From assembly GCA_020634885.1 (NCBI GenBank), contig JACKAW010000005.1, forward strand, positions 124,001 through 188,000: a stretch of DNA of 64,000 nucleotides, read 5' to 3'. The DNA comes from Anaerolineales bacterium (GTDB lineage Bacteria > Chloroflexota > Anaerolineae > Anaerolineales > Villigracilaceae). This document shows positions 1 to 8,091 of the stretch, piece by piece; positions within the stretch are counted from its first letter, which is position 1; each line of letters begins with the position of its first letter. Under the pieces are notes generated by a model. The model searched no databases. It had not been told where the DNA came from and worked only from the letters and a program-made list of their open reading frames with translations. Position numbers and translations under genes: made by a program.

Positions 1-27
1 TAAAGGTGACTGTCACTTGTTCTTTGT

Positions 28-1578
28 ATGACCAAACCCCCTTACGCTTCATTCTTAATCCTCAGCCTGCTTGCTCTTTCAGGGACCTTTCTCGTCCTTT
101 ATGCCACTCCACAAGGCATGGGGCTCTCTGATGATTCCATTGCCTATATTGCCGGTGCGCGCAGCCTTATTGACGGACAGGGCTACCGCGAAGCGTGGCT
201 GGCATCCAACCAACCGGTTACGCATTTCCCCCCGGGCTTTTCGGCGATTCTTGCACTTCTCGGCTTAAGCGGGCTGGACCCTCTGCGCGGTACACGCTTC
301 ATCAACGCACTTGTTTTTGGCGCAAACATCTTCCTGCTTGGAGTCATTGGCTGGCGTATGACCAGTTCAAAGGTCGCAGGAGGCGTGCTTGCTTTCCTCC
401 TGCTGGTGAACGGACAGTTATTCCGCGTCCACACCACGGCAATGAGCGAACCGTTGTACATCCTATTTACACTTGCCGCGTTCCTGGCTTTTTCACAATA
501 TTTTGCCAGCGGGCAAAAGTCTGCGATTCGGTTTTTATTGCTGAGTTCTGTATTTACGGCATTTGCCTATCTCACCCGTTACGCCGGTTTGGCTTTGCTT
601 GCAACCTTGTTCGTTTCCCTTTTCATCCTTCACCCCACTTGGAAACAACGCCTGACTGGTATTGGCATCTTCTTTGCCGGTTTCATTCCCTTTGCCTTTG
701 CGTGGGGTTTGCGTAACCGCCTGGTGGCAGATAATGCCACCAACCGCACATTGATCTATCATCCCATCACTGCTGAAAACATCCAACTGGGAATTGCGAA
801 CTTCTCCAGCTTTATTCTGCCGCTTGAAACATGGCGGCGAGAATTGTTCAAGATACCCAATTTCTTTGCTCTTATCCTTGTTGCTGTTATTCTCTCTCTG
901 CTTGTTTGGATGTTGATAAAAGGAACGAAGAAATTTTTCAACCCCGCAGCAGAACCCCCCGAAGTCCTTTCGTTTATCAGTGTTCTTTATATTTTTGGCT
1001 ATCTCGCATCCATTCTCTCTTCCATGACATTGTTCGATGCCAGTACCAAATTTCAGCTTCGTATTGTTGCGCCGGTATATATCAGCCTGCTGATTATGTT
1101 GGTGTATGCAGGCTATTGGCTTTGGCAAAAACAAAAAGCCGTCACGATTCTCCTGTCTCTACTCATCTTCTCTCTTTCTCTTTCCGGCTTTGCCGAAACC
1201 CTTACCCAGCTCCGCAAAGGCGGGCAGGGATATGCCTCCTTCCAATGGTTCGACTCAGAGGCGATGCAATTCCTGCAAACCCTGCCCGAAGGCGCTCGCA
1301 TTTACACCAACGAAGCCGCGGCAGTTTATTTGTACACTGATCGTCCCGCCTATGTACTACCCGATCTGGTTGACCCTGTCACCGGTCTCCCGCGCGGACG
1401 TTTTGACGAAGGCGTTTCTGAACTTCATGCCGATGTACTATCTGGCGAAGCCGCCTTGGCGCTTTTCGATGTAGATTCCAAAGACGAAGAAGTACAATCA
1501 GTCTATCAAATTCTTGCCGAAGGTCTCTACCCCGCCTTCAGCAAACAAAATGACGAAATTTACACCGCATTCCCATAA
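28..1578 (+). CDS. GT39-like polytopic membrane glycosyltransferase
   Basis: A 516-residue integral membrane protein with about ten hydrophobic helices. An N-terminal signal-anchor helix is followed by an acidic loop containing LSDDSIAYIAGARSL, the position where GT39/ArnT/PMT-like enzymes carry their catalytic acidic residues. The C-terminal 130 residues (from about 390) are soluble and probably extracytoplasmic. By family logic it would transfer a sugar from a polyprenyl-phosphate carrier to an acceptor on the outer face of the membrane; donor and acceptor cannot be read from sequence. It is followed 42 nt later by three co-oriented genes of nonulosonic acid synthesis, so a role in surface glycan assembly is plausible. 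Start is the ATG at 28; no strong ribosome site precedes it and the upstream region lies outside the window. It could also be a non-enzymatic GT39-fold protein. Confidence 0.6.
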   Translation: MTKPPYASFLILSLLALSGTFLVLYATPQGMGLSDDSIAYIAGARSLIDGQGYREAWLASNQPVTHFPPGFSAILALLGLSGLDPLRGTRFINALVFGANIFLLGVIGWRMTSSKVAGGVLAFLLLVNGQLFRVHTTAMSEPLYILFTLAAFLAFSQYFASGQKSAIRFLLLSSVFTAFAYLTRYAGLALLATLFVSLFILHPTWKQRLTGIGIFFAGFIPFAFAWGLRNRLVADNATNRTLIYHPITAENIQLGIANFSSFILPLETWRRELFKIPNFFALILVAVILSLLVWMLIKGTKKFFNPAAEPPEVLSFISVLYIFGYLASILSSMTLFDASTKFQLRIVAPVYISLLIMLVYAGYWLWQKQKAVTILLSLLIFSLSLSGFAETLTQLRKGGQGYASFQWFDSEAMQFLQTLPEGARIYTNEAAAVYLYTDRPAYVLPDLVDPVTGLPRGRFDEGVSELHADVLSGEAALALFDVDSKDEEVQSVYQILAEGLYPAFSKQNDEIYTAFP

Positions 1579-1620
1579 TCTTAGACCCTAAAATTTTCAA
1601 GGGTCTCTAAAGGAACTCAC

Positions 1621-2448
1621 ATGACTATTCTCGATAAATTCAATTTGAAAGACCGTGTAGCCGTTGTCACCGGCGGCGGCGGACAGCTTGGTTTTGAATT
1701 CTGCAAAACCCTCGCCGAAGCAGGCGCCGCCGTAGTTGCCGCAGACCTCAACATGGATTTTGCAGGAAAGACCGCCGCTCGTCTTACCGAAGCCGGATAC
1801 TCCGCCATGGCATTTCCCCTCGACGTGACCCGCATCGAATCGACCCGGGAACTGGTCGCTGAAACCGTCAAACAGTTCGGCAGCCTCGACATTCTCGTCA
1901 ACTCTGCGGCGCTCGACCCAAAATTTGACCCCACCGCTTCAGAAAAAGGAATTGCCCCCGGCGCCTTCGAAGACTATCCACTCGCCGATTGGCAAGCCGC
2001 ACTCAACGTCAACCTGACTGGCATGTTCCTCACCACCCAGGCGTGCGTCAAACAGATGGTGGCACAGGGCAAAAAAGGCAGCATTATTAACATTTGTTCA
2101 ACTTATGGTTTGAACGGACCCGATCAACGCATCTACATCAAAGATGGCAAACGAGTGGCATTTAAACCCGTCTACTACACCACCACCAAAGCCGGTGTAA
2201 TGGGGTTTACAAAATATCTCGCCGCCTACTACGCCGAGACCGAGATTCGCGTCAATGCGCTTACCCCCGGTGGTGTGTACAACAACCATGAAGAATATTT
2301 CGTCAAGAACTACTCTGCCAAGACCATTCTTGGTCGCATGGCAAAGAAGGACGAAATGAACGGCGCTCTGCTTTTCCTCGCCTCTGAAGCCTCTTCTTAC
2401 ATGACCGGCAACAACGTCATTGTGGATGGCGGTTGGACGGCGTGGTAG
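1621..2448 (+). CDS. SDR-family oxidoreductase of the nonulosonic acid locus
   Basis: A 275-residue classical short-chain dehydrogenase/reductase. The Rossmann glycine motif TGGGGQLG lies at about residues 18-25, the NSAALDP segment stands for the usual NNAG motif, and the catalytic Ser plus YTTTK (Y-x-x-x-K, about residues 185-189) follow NICSTYG. The C-terminal VDGGWTAW is typical of SDRs. AAAGGA about 8 nt upstream supports the ATG at 1621. Genes of this type (for example PtmA of Campylobacter) sit beside CMP-nonulosonate genes, and here the next two genes are a CMP-sugar synthetase and a NeuB-type synthase. The substrate is unknown; reduction or oxidation of a nonulosonic acid or its precursor is inferred from context only. 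Confidence 0.8.
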   Translation: MTILDKFNLKDRVAVVTGGGGQLGFEFCKTLAEAGAAVVAADLNMDFAGKTAARLTEAGYSAMAFPLDVTRIESTRELVAETVKQFGSLDILVNSAALDPKFDPTASEKGIAPGAFEDYPLADWQAALNVNLTGMFLTTQACVKQMVAQGKKGSIINICSTYGLNGPDQRIYIKDGKRVAFKPVYYTTTKAGVMGFTKYLAAYYAETEIRVNALTPGGVYNNHEEYFVKNYSAKTILGRMAKKDEMNGALLFLASEASSYMTGNNVIVDGGWTAW

Positions 2449-2464
2449 AAAACGATAATCGAGA

Positions 2465-2507
2465 ATTCGCAATTCGATTGAAGAATATCGAGTATCGAAT
2501 TGCGAAT
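2465..2507 (+). repeat. Perfect 14-bp inverted repeat between SDR and neuA genes
   Basis: ATTCGCAATTCGAT at 2465-2478 is exactly complementary to ATCGAATTGCGAAT at 2494-2507, with a 15-nt loop. It fills most of the 70-bp gap inside a co-oriented gene set and has no T tract, so it looks more like an mRNA-processing or stability hairpin, or a small dispersed repeat, than a terminator. A less perfect hairpin of similar wording occurs between the two ABC exporter genes near 11280. Confidence 0.7.
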
Positions 2508-2518
2508 ATCGAGAACTT

Positions 2519-3754
2519 ATGACAAACAATATACTCGCTATCATTCCCGCTCGTGGCGGTTCCAAAGGAATTCCGCGTAAGAACATCCGCTTGTTTGCGG
2601 GGTATCCGCTTATTGCGTGGAGCATCGCCGCCGCGAAACAATCCAAACTGGTGACTCGCATCATTGTCTCAACCGATGATGAAGAGATCGCTGCGGTTGC
2701 CCGCGAGTGGGGGGCAGAGACTCCCTTCCTGCGCCCCGCAGAACTGGCACAAGACCAAACCACCGACCTGCCGGTTTTTGAACATGCCCTTCAATGGCTT
2801 GAAAAAGAAGAAGGCTACCGCCCCAATATTGTTGTGCAACTTCGTCCCACGTCGCCCATCCGCCCGCCCAAAATGGTGGACGATGCCATTCGCATCCTGC
2901 TCAACCATGAAGATGCTGACTGTGTGCGTGGAGTGGTTCCTGCGGCGCAAAATCCATTTAAAATGTGGCGTTTCAATGGCGAAGATAAACAGCTCGCACA
3001 ATTGCTTGAAGTGGAAGGTATTGCCGAACCCTACAACGCCCCCCGCCAAATTCTGCCGCCCGTTTACTGGCAGACGGGACATATTGACGCCATCCGCACC
3101 TTGACCATCGTCAACAAACACTCGTTGACGGGGGATGTGATCTACCCGCTGACCATTGACCCGAAATACACAGTGGATATTGACACTCTGCCAGATTGGG
3201 CAAAGTACGAAGCGGTAATCTACAGCGGACTGGATGTTGTTTCACCTGGGCGGTCCCGCCGTAAAATGCCCGATAATATCAAGATGATCATTTTTGATTT
3301 TGACGGTGTTATTACAGATAATTACGTACTTACCGATGAGAACGGCGGCGAATACATTCGCGCCTTTCGCAGCGATAGTATGTTGATCAAACCCATCAAA
3401 GCCAAAGGGATCGAGATGATGATCATTTCATCCGAACCGAACCCGGTGGTGGCGGCACGTGCGAAAAAGATCGGGTTGGAGGCAATTCATGGGGTGGGGT
3501 TACAGGACAAAGGTCGTGTGATGCGCGAAGTTCTGGAGAAGAAACAGATCCGTGCTGAAGATGTCATCTTCGTGGGCAACGATCTCAATGACCTGCCAGC
3601 ATTTGAAGTGGCGGGCTGGGCTGTTGCCGTGGCAGATGCCTACCCCGAAGTGATCCGTGCGGCAGACCATGTGCTGACCAGAAATGGCGGGCAGGGGGCT
3701 GTCCGTGAATTATGTGAGTTGGTGTTGATGCAATTATCTCAAAAGGAGAATTAA
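2519..3754 (+). CDS. neuA: Fused CMP-nonulosonate cytidylyltransferase / HAD phosphatase
   Basis: A 411-residue two-domain protein. Residues 1-235 are an acylneuraminate cytidylyltransferase: the nucleotide-binding motif IPARGGSKGIPRKNI near the N-terminus, then LRPTSPIRPP and TGHIDAIR. It activates a nonulosonic acid with CTP. Residues about 255-405 are a KdsC-like HAD phosphatase: FDFDGVITD supplies the nucleophile and acid aspartates, IISSEPN the motif II serine region, and VGNDLNDLPAF the metal-binding motif III; this domain would remove phosphate from a sugar-acid phosphate. Vertebrate CMAS also has a HAD-like C-terminal domain. The gene overlaps neither neighbour; only 2 nt separate it from the synthase gene. 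The 14-bp hairpin lies just upstream and no clear ribosome site precedes the ATG. The fusion suggests the upstream synthase forms a 9-phosphate intermediate, which is an inference. Confidence 0.85.
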   Translation: MTNNILAIIPARGGSKGIPRKNIRLFAGYPLIAWSIAAAKQSKLVTRIIVSTDDEEIAAVAREWGAETPFLRPAELAQDQTTDLPVFEHALQWLEKEEGYRPNIVVQLRPTSPIRPPKMVDDAIRILLNHEDADCVRGVVPAAQNPFKMWRFNGEDKQLAQLLEVEGIAEPYNAPRQILPPVYWQTGHIDAIRTLTIVNKHSLTGDVIYPLTIDPKYTVDIDTLPDWAKYEAVIYSGLDVVSPGRSRRKMPDNIKMIIFDFDGVITDNYVLTDENGGEYIRAFRSDSMLIKPIKAKGIEMMIISSEPNPVVAARAKKIGLEAIHGVGLQDKGRVMREVLEKKQIRAEDVIFVGNDLNDLPAFEVAGWAVAVADAYPEVIRAADHVLTRNGGQGAVRELCELVLMQLSQKEN

Positions 3755-3756
3755 GA

Positions 3757-4638
3757 ATGACTCGTGAAATCAAGTTTGGAAATCGAATGATGGGTGACGG
3801 GCATCCCGCATACATCATTGCTGAGATCGGTATTAATCATAATGGTGATATGGGCGTCGCCAAAAAGATCATCGACGCGGCAGTTCATGCCGGAGCCGAT
3901 GCGGTCAAGTTTCAGAAGCGCACACCCGAAGTCTGCACCCCGCTCGACCAGCAGAAGCAGATGCGCGAAACCCCGTGGGGCTATATCACTTATTTGGATT
4001 ACCGCTACAAAGTGGAATTCAATGAGGAACAGTACCGCGAGATCGACCGCTACTGCAAAGAAAAAGGCATCGATTGGATGGTCTCTGTATGGGATGAGCC
4101 TTCGGTTGATTTTATGGAGAAGTTCGACACCCCTGCTTATAAAGTGCCATCCGCGTCGCTTACCGACCACAACCTGCTCAAGTATGTTCGCCAAACAGGC
4201 AAGCCGATCATTATTTCCACGGGTATGTCCACCATGGAACAGATCCACAAGGGCGTGAACGCCGTCGGTGAAGATAACCTTATGATCATGCACTGCACCA
4301 GCACCTATCCGTGTGAGCCGGAAGAACTTAATCTAAAAATGATCGAAACCCTGCGAAATGAATTCCCCAACAACCCCATTGGGTATTCCGGTCACGAAGT
4401 GGGGCTTGTGCCTTCTGCTGTGGCAGTGGCATTGGGCGCCTGCTCTGTGGAACGTCACATGACCCTGGACCGCGCCATGTGGGGCAGCGACCAGGCGGCA
4501 TCGGTGGAGCCAGGTGGTTTTGAGCGCCTCGTCAAATACATCCGCGTGACTGAAGCCGGTATGGGCGACGGCGTGAAGCGTGTGTATGAATCTGAAAAGG
4601 GTTCCATGAAAAAACTTCGCCGCGTGGTGAACGAATAA
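3757..4638 (+). CDS. neuB: NeuB-type nonulosonic acid synthase lacking the SAF domain
   Basis: A 293-residue enzyme of the N-acetylneuraminate synthase family, which condenses phosphoenolpyruvate with a hexosamine (or its phosphate). Family motifs are intact in the TIM barrel: AEIGINHNGD near residue 20, DAVKFQKR, STGMSTMEQI, HCTSTYP, IGYSGHEVG and VERHMTLD. Typical NeuB proteins are about 340-350 residues and end in an antifreeze-like SAF domain that in Neisseria NeuB reaches into the partner active site and helps bind the amino sugar. This protein stops directly after the barrel (RRVVNE). The usual GPDH motif reads GSDQ here. AAGGAG at 3743-3748 and the ATG 2 nt after the previous stop show translational coupling with the CMP-synthetase/phosphatase gene. 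Confidence 0.88.
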   Translation: MTREIKFGNRMMGDGHPAYIIAEIGINHNGDMGVAKKIIDAAVHAGADAVKFQKRTPEVCTPLDQQKQMRETPWGYITYLDYRYKVEFNEEQYREIDRYCKEKGIDWMVSVWDEPSVDFMEKFDTPAYKVPSASLTDHNLLKYVRQTGKPIIISTGMSTMEQIHKGVNAVGEDNLMIMHCTSTYPCEPEELNLKMIETLRNEFPNNPIGYSGHEVGLVPSAVAVALGACSVERHMTLDRAMWGSDQAASVEPGGFERLVKYIRVTEAGMGDGVKRVYESEKGSMKKLRRVVNE

Positions 4639-4639
4639 A

Positions 4640-4745
4640 TTTCTTGCAAAAGTCTTTTTTATCTTGCTCCCAGCGCCGTTCTCGGCGGCTGGAGCGCTTA
4701 TGCAAGAAGTTCAATAAAAAACATAAGGGCGAGATACCCTCGCCC
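4640..4745. repeat. Nested inverted repeats in the convergent gap after neuB
   Basis: TTCTTGCA at about 4641-4648 pairs with TGCAAGAA near 4701-4708 and encloses an imperfect GC-rich hairpin, GCTCC...GGAGC. A second compact hairpin follows: GGGCGAG (4727-4733), loop ATACC, CTCGCCC (4739-4745), abutting the stop of the minus-strand gene. The 107-bp gap lies between convergent genes, so transcription termination from both sides is likely; no long T tract is present. The second hairpin resembles small GTAGGGGCGA-type repeats scattered in many genomes. Confidence 0.5.
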
Positions 4746-4985
4746 CTACAAAAACAATTCCATTTTCTTTTTTCGTGAGAGAGCCTTTATGGCTCTCTCA
4801 CGTTTTAACGCCGTGATCTTATCGGGCTGTTCTTCCAAATAGACCAGTTTTACCGGTCGGCGGGTTTTTGTATACCGCGCACCTACACCCTTATTGTGCT
4901 GTTTTACCCGCCGTTCGGGATCAGTCGTCCAGCCAGTGTAGAGTGTGCCATCGGCGCACTCAAGGATGTAGCAAAAGCAACCCAC
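4746..4985 (-). CDS. GIY-YIG domain single-domain nuclease-like protein
   Basis: A 79-residue protein that is essentially one GIY-YIG (UPF0213/YhbQ-like) domain. The two signature strands read CYILECADGTLYTGWT, followed by the conserved RR and H of DPERRVKQHNKG and a conserved E in KRERAIKAL. The small bacterial family is DNA-associated but its cellular role is poorly defined. It lies 8 nt downstream of the TyrA-like gene on the same strand and is probably co-transcribed with it. Length and motif order fit the family well. Confidence 0.85.
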   Translation of the reverse strand: MGCFCYILECADGTLYTGWTTDPERRVKQHNKGVGARYTKTRRPVKLVYLEEQPDKITALKRERAIKALSRKKKMELFL

Positions 4986-4993
4986 CCTCCAGC

Positions 4994-5980
4994 CTACCCG
5001 TCAGTTCTTTTGCCAGTCTTCCCGAACTTTGAACCGAAGAGCGTTCCCATCAAGGATGGCTTTTCAACTTCGTCGCCGGGCAGTCCTGTCCAATCTGCTT
5101 TGCCGCGCTCCAAAATCCAGGTTTCCCTGCCTTTCTGAGCAGCAAGCAGATGTTCGCGCAGGGCGGCATCATCTGCGCTTTCCAAATCTTCACGCAGATC
5201 AATGAGGGCGGTGACCATGGCATTCAACGAGCGGACCACACTCTCACGGTTTTGTGATGCCAGCATGGCAAGTGCTTCTGCTTCGTTCTCATCAAACGCA
5301 GACGCCGCAGTGTAAAAGCCCTTGCCCGCCGATTTTCGCATTTCTGCCCAGCCCGGCAGGTTGGTGGTAGCATTCACCAATGCCGCAGAAGCCAAACGGG
5401 GGAGAATGTGTGAAGAAGCAAGTATCCCGTCCGATTCCACAAAATCGGTCAACACAACGGTTGAACCCAGCATTCTCACCATATCTGTTATTAATTTAAC
5501 CGCAGCGCCAGATGCGCCTGACGGAGTTGAAACCAGAAAAACACCTTTTTCAAAAAGGTCGGCGCGGGCGGCATCCAAACCAGAGCCCATCATACTTACA
5601 TACTTTGGTCCAATGGCGGGCACAACCCCAACATAATGCACATGATCTGGCAGAATTTCCTTTATCCAATTTGCCACTTCTGCCTTCACAGGCGAGGTGT
5701 CAATAATCACCGCGTCTTTACGCAGGTCTTCAGCAATAAAACCCAACGTTTCACGGATCTCATTTACAGGCAGGGCAAGGATGATCAGATCGGCATTCTC
5801 TACAGAACCTGGCAGGTTGTGGTTGGTCTCATCCACCGCGCCAAGTTTTTTGGCTTTTTGCTCGTTTCCATATTCTTTATCATGCCCCGTAATGAAAACC
5901 TTGTCCTTATGCCCAGCCAGCGAAAGCCCGATCGAACCGCCAATTTGCCCCAAACCAATAATGGTGATCTTTACAGTCAT
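4994..5980 (-). CDS. TyrA-like prephenate dehydrogenase family protein, divergent
   Basis: A 328-residue NAD(P)-dependent dehydrogenase of the TyrA fold. The Rossmann motif is GLGQIGGSIGLSL at about residues 9-21, and ILALPVNEI and DTSPVKAEV match the TyrA pattern. SSHILPRLASAAL corresponds to the substrate-side helix with a conserved His. The usual HPMAG motif after the first domain reads VVPAIGP, so the first of the family's conserved histidines is missing. It may act on a related beta-hydroxy acid rather than prephenate. No aromatic-pathway gene is adjacent. GAGGT about 8 nt before the ATG and TATAAT further upstream give a conventional leadered promoter, divergent from the alkyltransferase gene. 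Confidence 0.65.
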   Translation of the reverse strand: MTVKITIIGLGQIGGSIGLSLAGHKDKVFITGHDKEYGNEQKAKKLGAVDETNHNLPGSVENADLIILALPVNEIRETLGFIAEDLRKDAVIIDTSPVKAEVANWIKEILPDHVHYVGVVPAIGPKYVSMMGSGLDAARADLFEKGVFLVSTPSGASGAAVKLITDMVRMLGSTVVLTDFVESDGILASSHILPRLASAALVNATTNLPGWAEMRKSAGKGFYTAASAFDENEAEALAMLASQNRESVVRSLNAMVTALIDLREDLESADDAALREHLLAAQKGRETWILERGKADWTGLPGDEVEKPSLMGTLFGSKFGKTGKRTDG

Positions 5981-6048
5981 AGGATGTACCTCGAAAATTG
6001 GAATACTGAAATTATACCCACCAAACCTGAATACCCCGTTAAATGCGA

Positions 6049-6073
6049 GAACCGCGGACGCCGACCGCGGTTC
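6049..6073. repeat. Hairpin with 9-bp perfect arms in divergent promoter region
   Basis: GAACCGCGG (6049-6057) and CCGCGGTTC (6065-6073) are separated by 7 nt. It sits between the divergent TyrA-like and alkyltransferase genes, on neither mRNA if their promoters are those proposed here. It may be an operator or a small dispersed repeat; no function is shown. Confidence 0.5.
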
Positions 6074-6202
6074 CCTTTGAAAGGAGGAGAAGAGAAATCA
6101 CCTTACGCATGTAAATTTATCATGGTTATCCGAAACCTACTTGACGCAAAACCTACGATTACCCTACGATTGTTTGACAACTTGCAAGGCTGCAAACGCT
6201 TT

Positions 6203-6211
6203 TGGTATTTT
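6203..6211 (+). promoter_or_regulatory. Extended -10 box of a leaderless promoter (alkyltransferase)
   Basis: TG-G-TATTTT is an extended -10 pattern whose end lies 7 nt before the ATG at 6219, placing the expected transcription start at or next to the start codon. The AAAGG just before the ATG is too close to act as a ribosome site. Confidence 0.5.
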
Positions 6212-6218
6212 ATAAAGG

Positions 6219-6749
6219 ATGGAAAACACCACCCTCCCCAACCTTTCTCTTGGCGAATTAAATAAAACTCCTCTCGGAGATTTCCGCCTCATCGCCTCAG
6301 ATTTGGGGCTGGTTGCCCTCGAATGGGCAAAAGACCAACCCCGATTATTTTCCTACCTACAAAAGATCAAACGCAGCGCCGTACCCGACCAGAAAAACAT
6401 TGCTACTTATGCCGATCAACTGAGCGAATACCTAAGTGGAAAGCGCACAACGTTTACCATCCCCATTGATTGGACGTTTCTGACCCCATTCCAGCGTAAA
6501 ACGTTGCAAGCCGTTTTTCGCATTCCCTATGGCGAAATCCGCACCTACGCCGAAATTGCCAAAGAGATCGACCACCCGCTTGCCTTTCGTGCCGTAGGCG
6601 CTGCCAATGGGAAGAACCCCATGGCGATCTTTATCCCATGCCACCGCGTTCTTGGTACCGATGGAAAACTCCACGGCTACGGCGGCGGCAATGGGCTGCC
6701 CACCAAAAAATGGCTTCTGAAATTAGAGGGAGTCAATTTGACATTTTGA
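6219..6749 (+). CDS. ogt: Methylated-DNA--protein-cysteine methyltransferase
   Basis: A 176-residue O6-alkylguanine-DNA alkyltransferase. It removes alkyl groups from O6-alkylguanine onto its own cysteine in a suicide reaction. The C-terminal active-site motif is IPCHRV (about residues 140-145), preceded by the DNA-recognition helix YAEIAKEI and AVGAANGKNP and followed by GYGGGNGLPTKKWLL. The N-terminal ribonuclease-H-like domain is diverged, as usual. There is no Ada-type regulatory domain. It has its own leaderless promoter and is divergent from the TyrA-like gene. Confidence 0.92.
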   Translation: MENTTLPNLSLGELNKTPLGDFRLIASDLGLVALEWAKDQPRLFSYLQKIKRSAVPDQKNIATYADQLSEYLSGKRTTFTIPIDWTFLTPFQRKTLQAVFRIPYGEIRTYAEIAKEIDHPLAFRAVGAANGKNPMAIFIPCHRVLGTDGKLHGYGGGNGLPTKKWLLKLEGVNLTF

Positions 6750-6773
6750 TTTTCGGCACGAACAACGCCTTCT

Positions 6774-6782
6774 TGGTACAAT
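6774..6782 (+). promoter_or_regulatory. Extended -10 box of a leaderless promoter
   Basis: TG-G-TACAAT ends 6 nt before the ATG at 6789, so the transcript should begin at or near the start codon. No well-spaced -35 box is visible, as expected for an extended -10 promoter. Confidence 0.55.
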
Positions 6783-6788
6783 GCGCCC

Positions 6789-7604
6789 ATGCAACAAACC
6801 CGTTCCCAACTGCCGTCATCAGACCGTATCGGCATTTTGATCGCCTCGGTTCTGCTTACCTTTGCCCTTTCTCACTTTGTCCAATCGCCAGGCTTGACCC
6901 TTAGTTTGAGCTTGCCCGGTTTCTACTACGCTTTTCCCATTACCATTGGTTCGTTTATGACCCTGTTCGCCGCCGCCCTCACCGCTGCTGGTATGGATTG
7001 GATTATCCGCGATCACCCGGCACTTGCAGAGAAACGTTCGCATCTTGAACATCTGCTTTTACCCACTCTTACCGCGTTTGTGATCGGAACCCCGCTTTCC
7101 CTGCTTGCCGATAGCCCTGCATGGAATTGGGGGTTTCTTTTGGCGGCGGTATTACTTGCGGCAGTTTGCATCGCTGAGTACATTTCCTTGGATCCATCCG
7201 CGCCTGTTTCTGGCTTTGCCCGCGCCGGTTTGAAGGCTGTGGCGTATGCACTTTTTCTTACGTTGGTGATATCTCTGCGTTTTGCGGGCGCACGTATGAT
7301 CCTTGTTACACCTTATATTTTTGTGGTGGCAGGCTTGATCAGTTTGCGCATATTGCACTTGGATGGCGAAGATCATTGGGACTTTCCCTGGGCGATCGGC
7401 ATTGGTTTGGTTTGTGCGCAGGTGGGGGCGGGGTTGCACTATTGGACGCTTTCACCCGTGCAATTTGGGCTGGCAATTACGGGGCTGATCTACGGGCTTA
7501 CCCTGTTTTCAGCAAGCCTTGCAGAAGATGTCCCAATAAGGCGTGCTGTTGTGGGTCCTGTCATTGTGATCGGGGCAGCGTGGGTCGCCGCCATCTTCTT
7601 ATAA
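6789..7604 (+). CDS. Polytopic membrane protein of unknown function
   Basis: A 271-residue protein with about eight hydrophobic segments and short loops, no signal peptide cleavage site and no recognisable catalytic motif. Aromatic and acidic residues cluster in the loop HLDGEDHWDFPW (about residues 190-201). I do not recognise the family with confidence; uncharacterised membrane proteins of this size and layout are common in Chloroflexota. It is 1 nt upstream of the JAMM protease gene, so the two are almost certainly co-transcribed and translationally coupled, from the leaderless promoter at 6774. Confidence 0.7.
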   Translation: MQQTRSQLPSSDRIGILIASVLLTFALSHFVQSPGLTLSLSLPGFYYAFPITIGSFMTLFAAALTAAGMDWIIRDHPALAEKRSHLEHLLLPTLTAFVIGTPLSLLADSPAWNWGFLLAAVLLAAVCIAEYISLDPSAPVSGFARAGLKAVAYALFLTLVISLRFAGARMILVTPYIFVVAGLISLRILHLDGEDHWDFPWAIGIGLVCAQVGAGLHYWTLSPVQFGLAITGLIYGLTLFSASLAEDVPIRRAVVGPVIVIGAAWVAAIFL

Positions 7605-7605
7605 G

Positions 7606-8022
7606 ATGCGGACTCTTTCCCTTGCACAAGAACAATTAGATGCGATGATCGCACACGTCGATTCGCAGCTCCCGCTTGAGGCGTGCGGTCTTTTGGCGGG
7701 GAAAGGCTCCAGCGTGGAGAAAGTTCTGCTGGTGGCGAATCAGGCGCAAAGTCCGGTGCGATTCGTGATGGATCCCATTGAGCAGTTGCAGGCTTTCGAG
7801 TGGATCGAATCGCAGGGGTTGGAACTGCTTGGAATCTTCCATTCGCACCCTGCCGGACCTGAAACAGTTTCGCCCACCGATATTGCCGAATCTGCTTATG
7901 ATGTGGTGAATGTTATTCTTTCTTTTGCAAAGGGGTATTGGTGTGTGCGAGGTTTTTGGATTCAAGATGATTCGTTCGACGAGGTGACCTTGCAGGTTGT
8001 CTCACCTAGCAACCAAGCCTAA
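7606..8022 (+). CDS. JAMM/MPN-family metalloprotease (Mov34-like)
   Basis: A 138-residue single JAB1/MPN domain. The JAMM zinc motif is complete: a glutamate in LPLEACGLLAG (about residue 25), then HSHP at about 79-82 and SPTD about eight residues on. Bacterial members act as isopeptidases or peptidases, for example on sulfur-carrier or ubiquitin-like proteins. No ThiS/MoaD/ubiquitin-like gene is adjacent in this window, so the substrate is unknown. Start is the ATG at 7606, 1 nt after the stop of the membrane protein gene. Confidence 0.85.
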   Translation: MRTLSLAQEQLDAMIAHVDSQLPLEACGLLAGKGSSVEKVLLVANQAQSPVRFVMDPIEQLQAFEWIESQGLELLGIFHSHPAGPETVSPTDIAESAYDVVNVILSFAKGYWCVRGFWIQDDSFDEVTLQVVSPSNQA

Positions 8023-8091
8023 AGTTTCGTGTTTTTATATCTACATGTTCGTTATGAACAATTCTGAATATCAACTCGTGGAGGAGTTTTA

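Noticed and set aside
5636..6265. 209-codon plus-strand frame over the TyrA-like gene
   Set aside because: It is antisense to a well-supported gene and runs into the alkyltransferase start in another frame.
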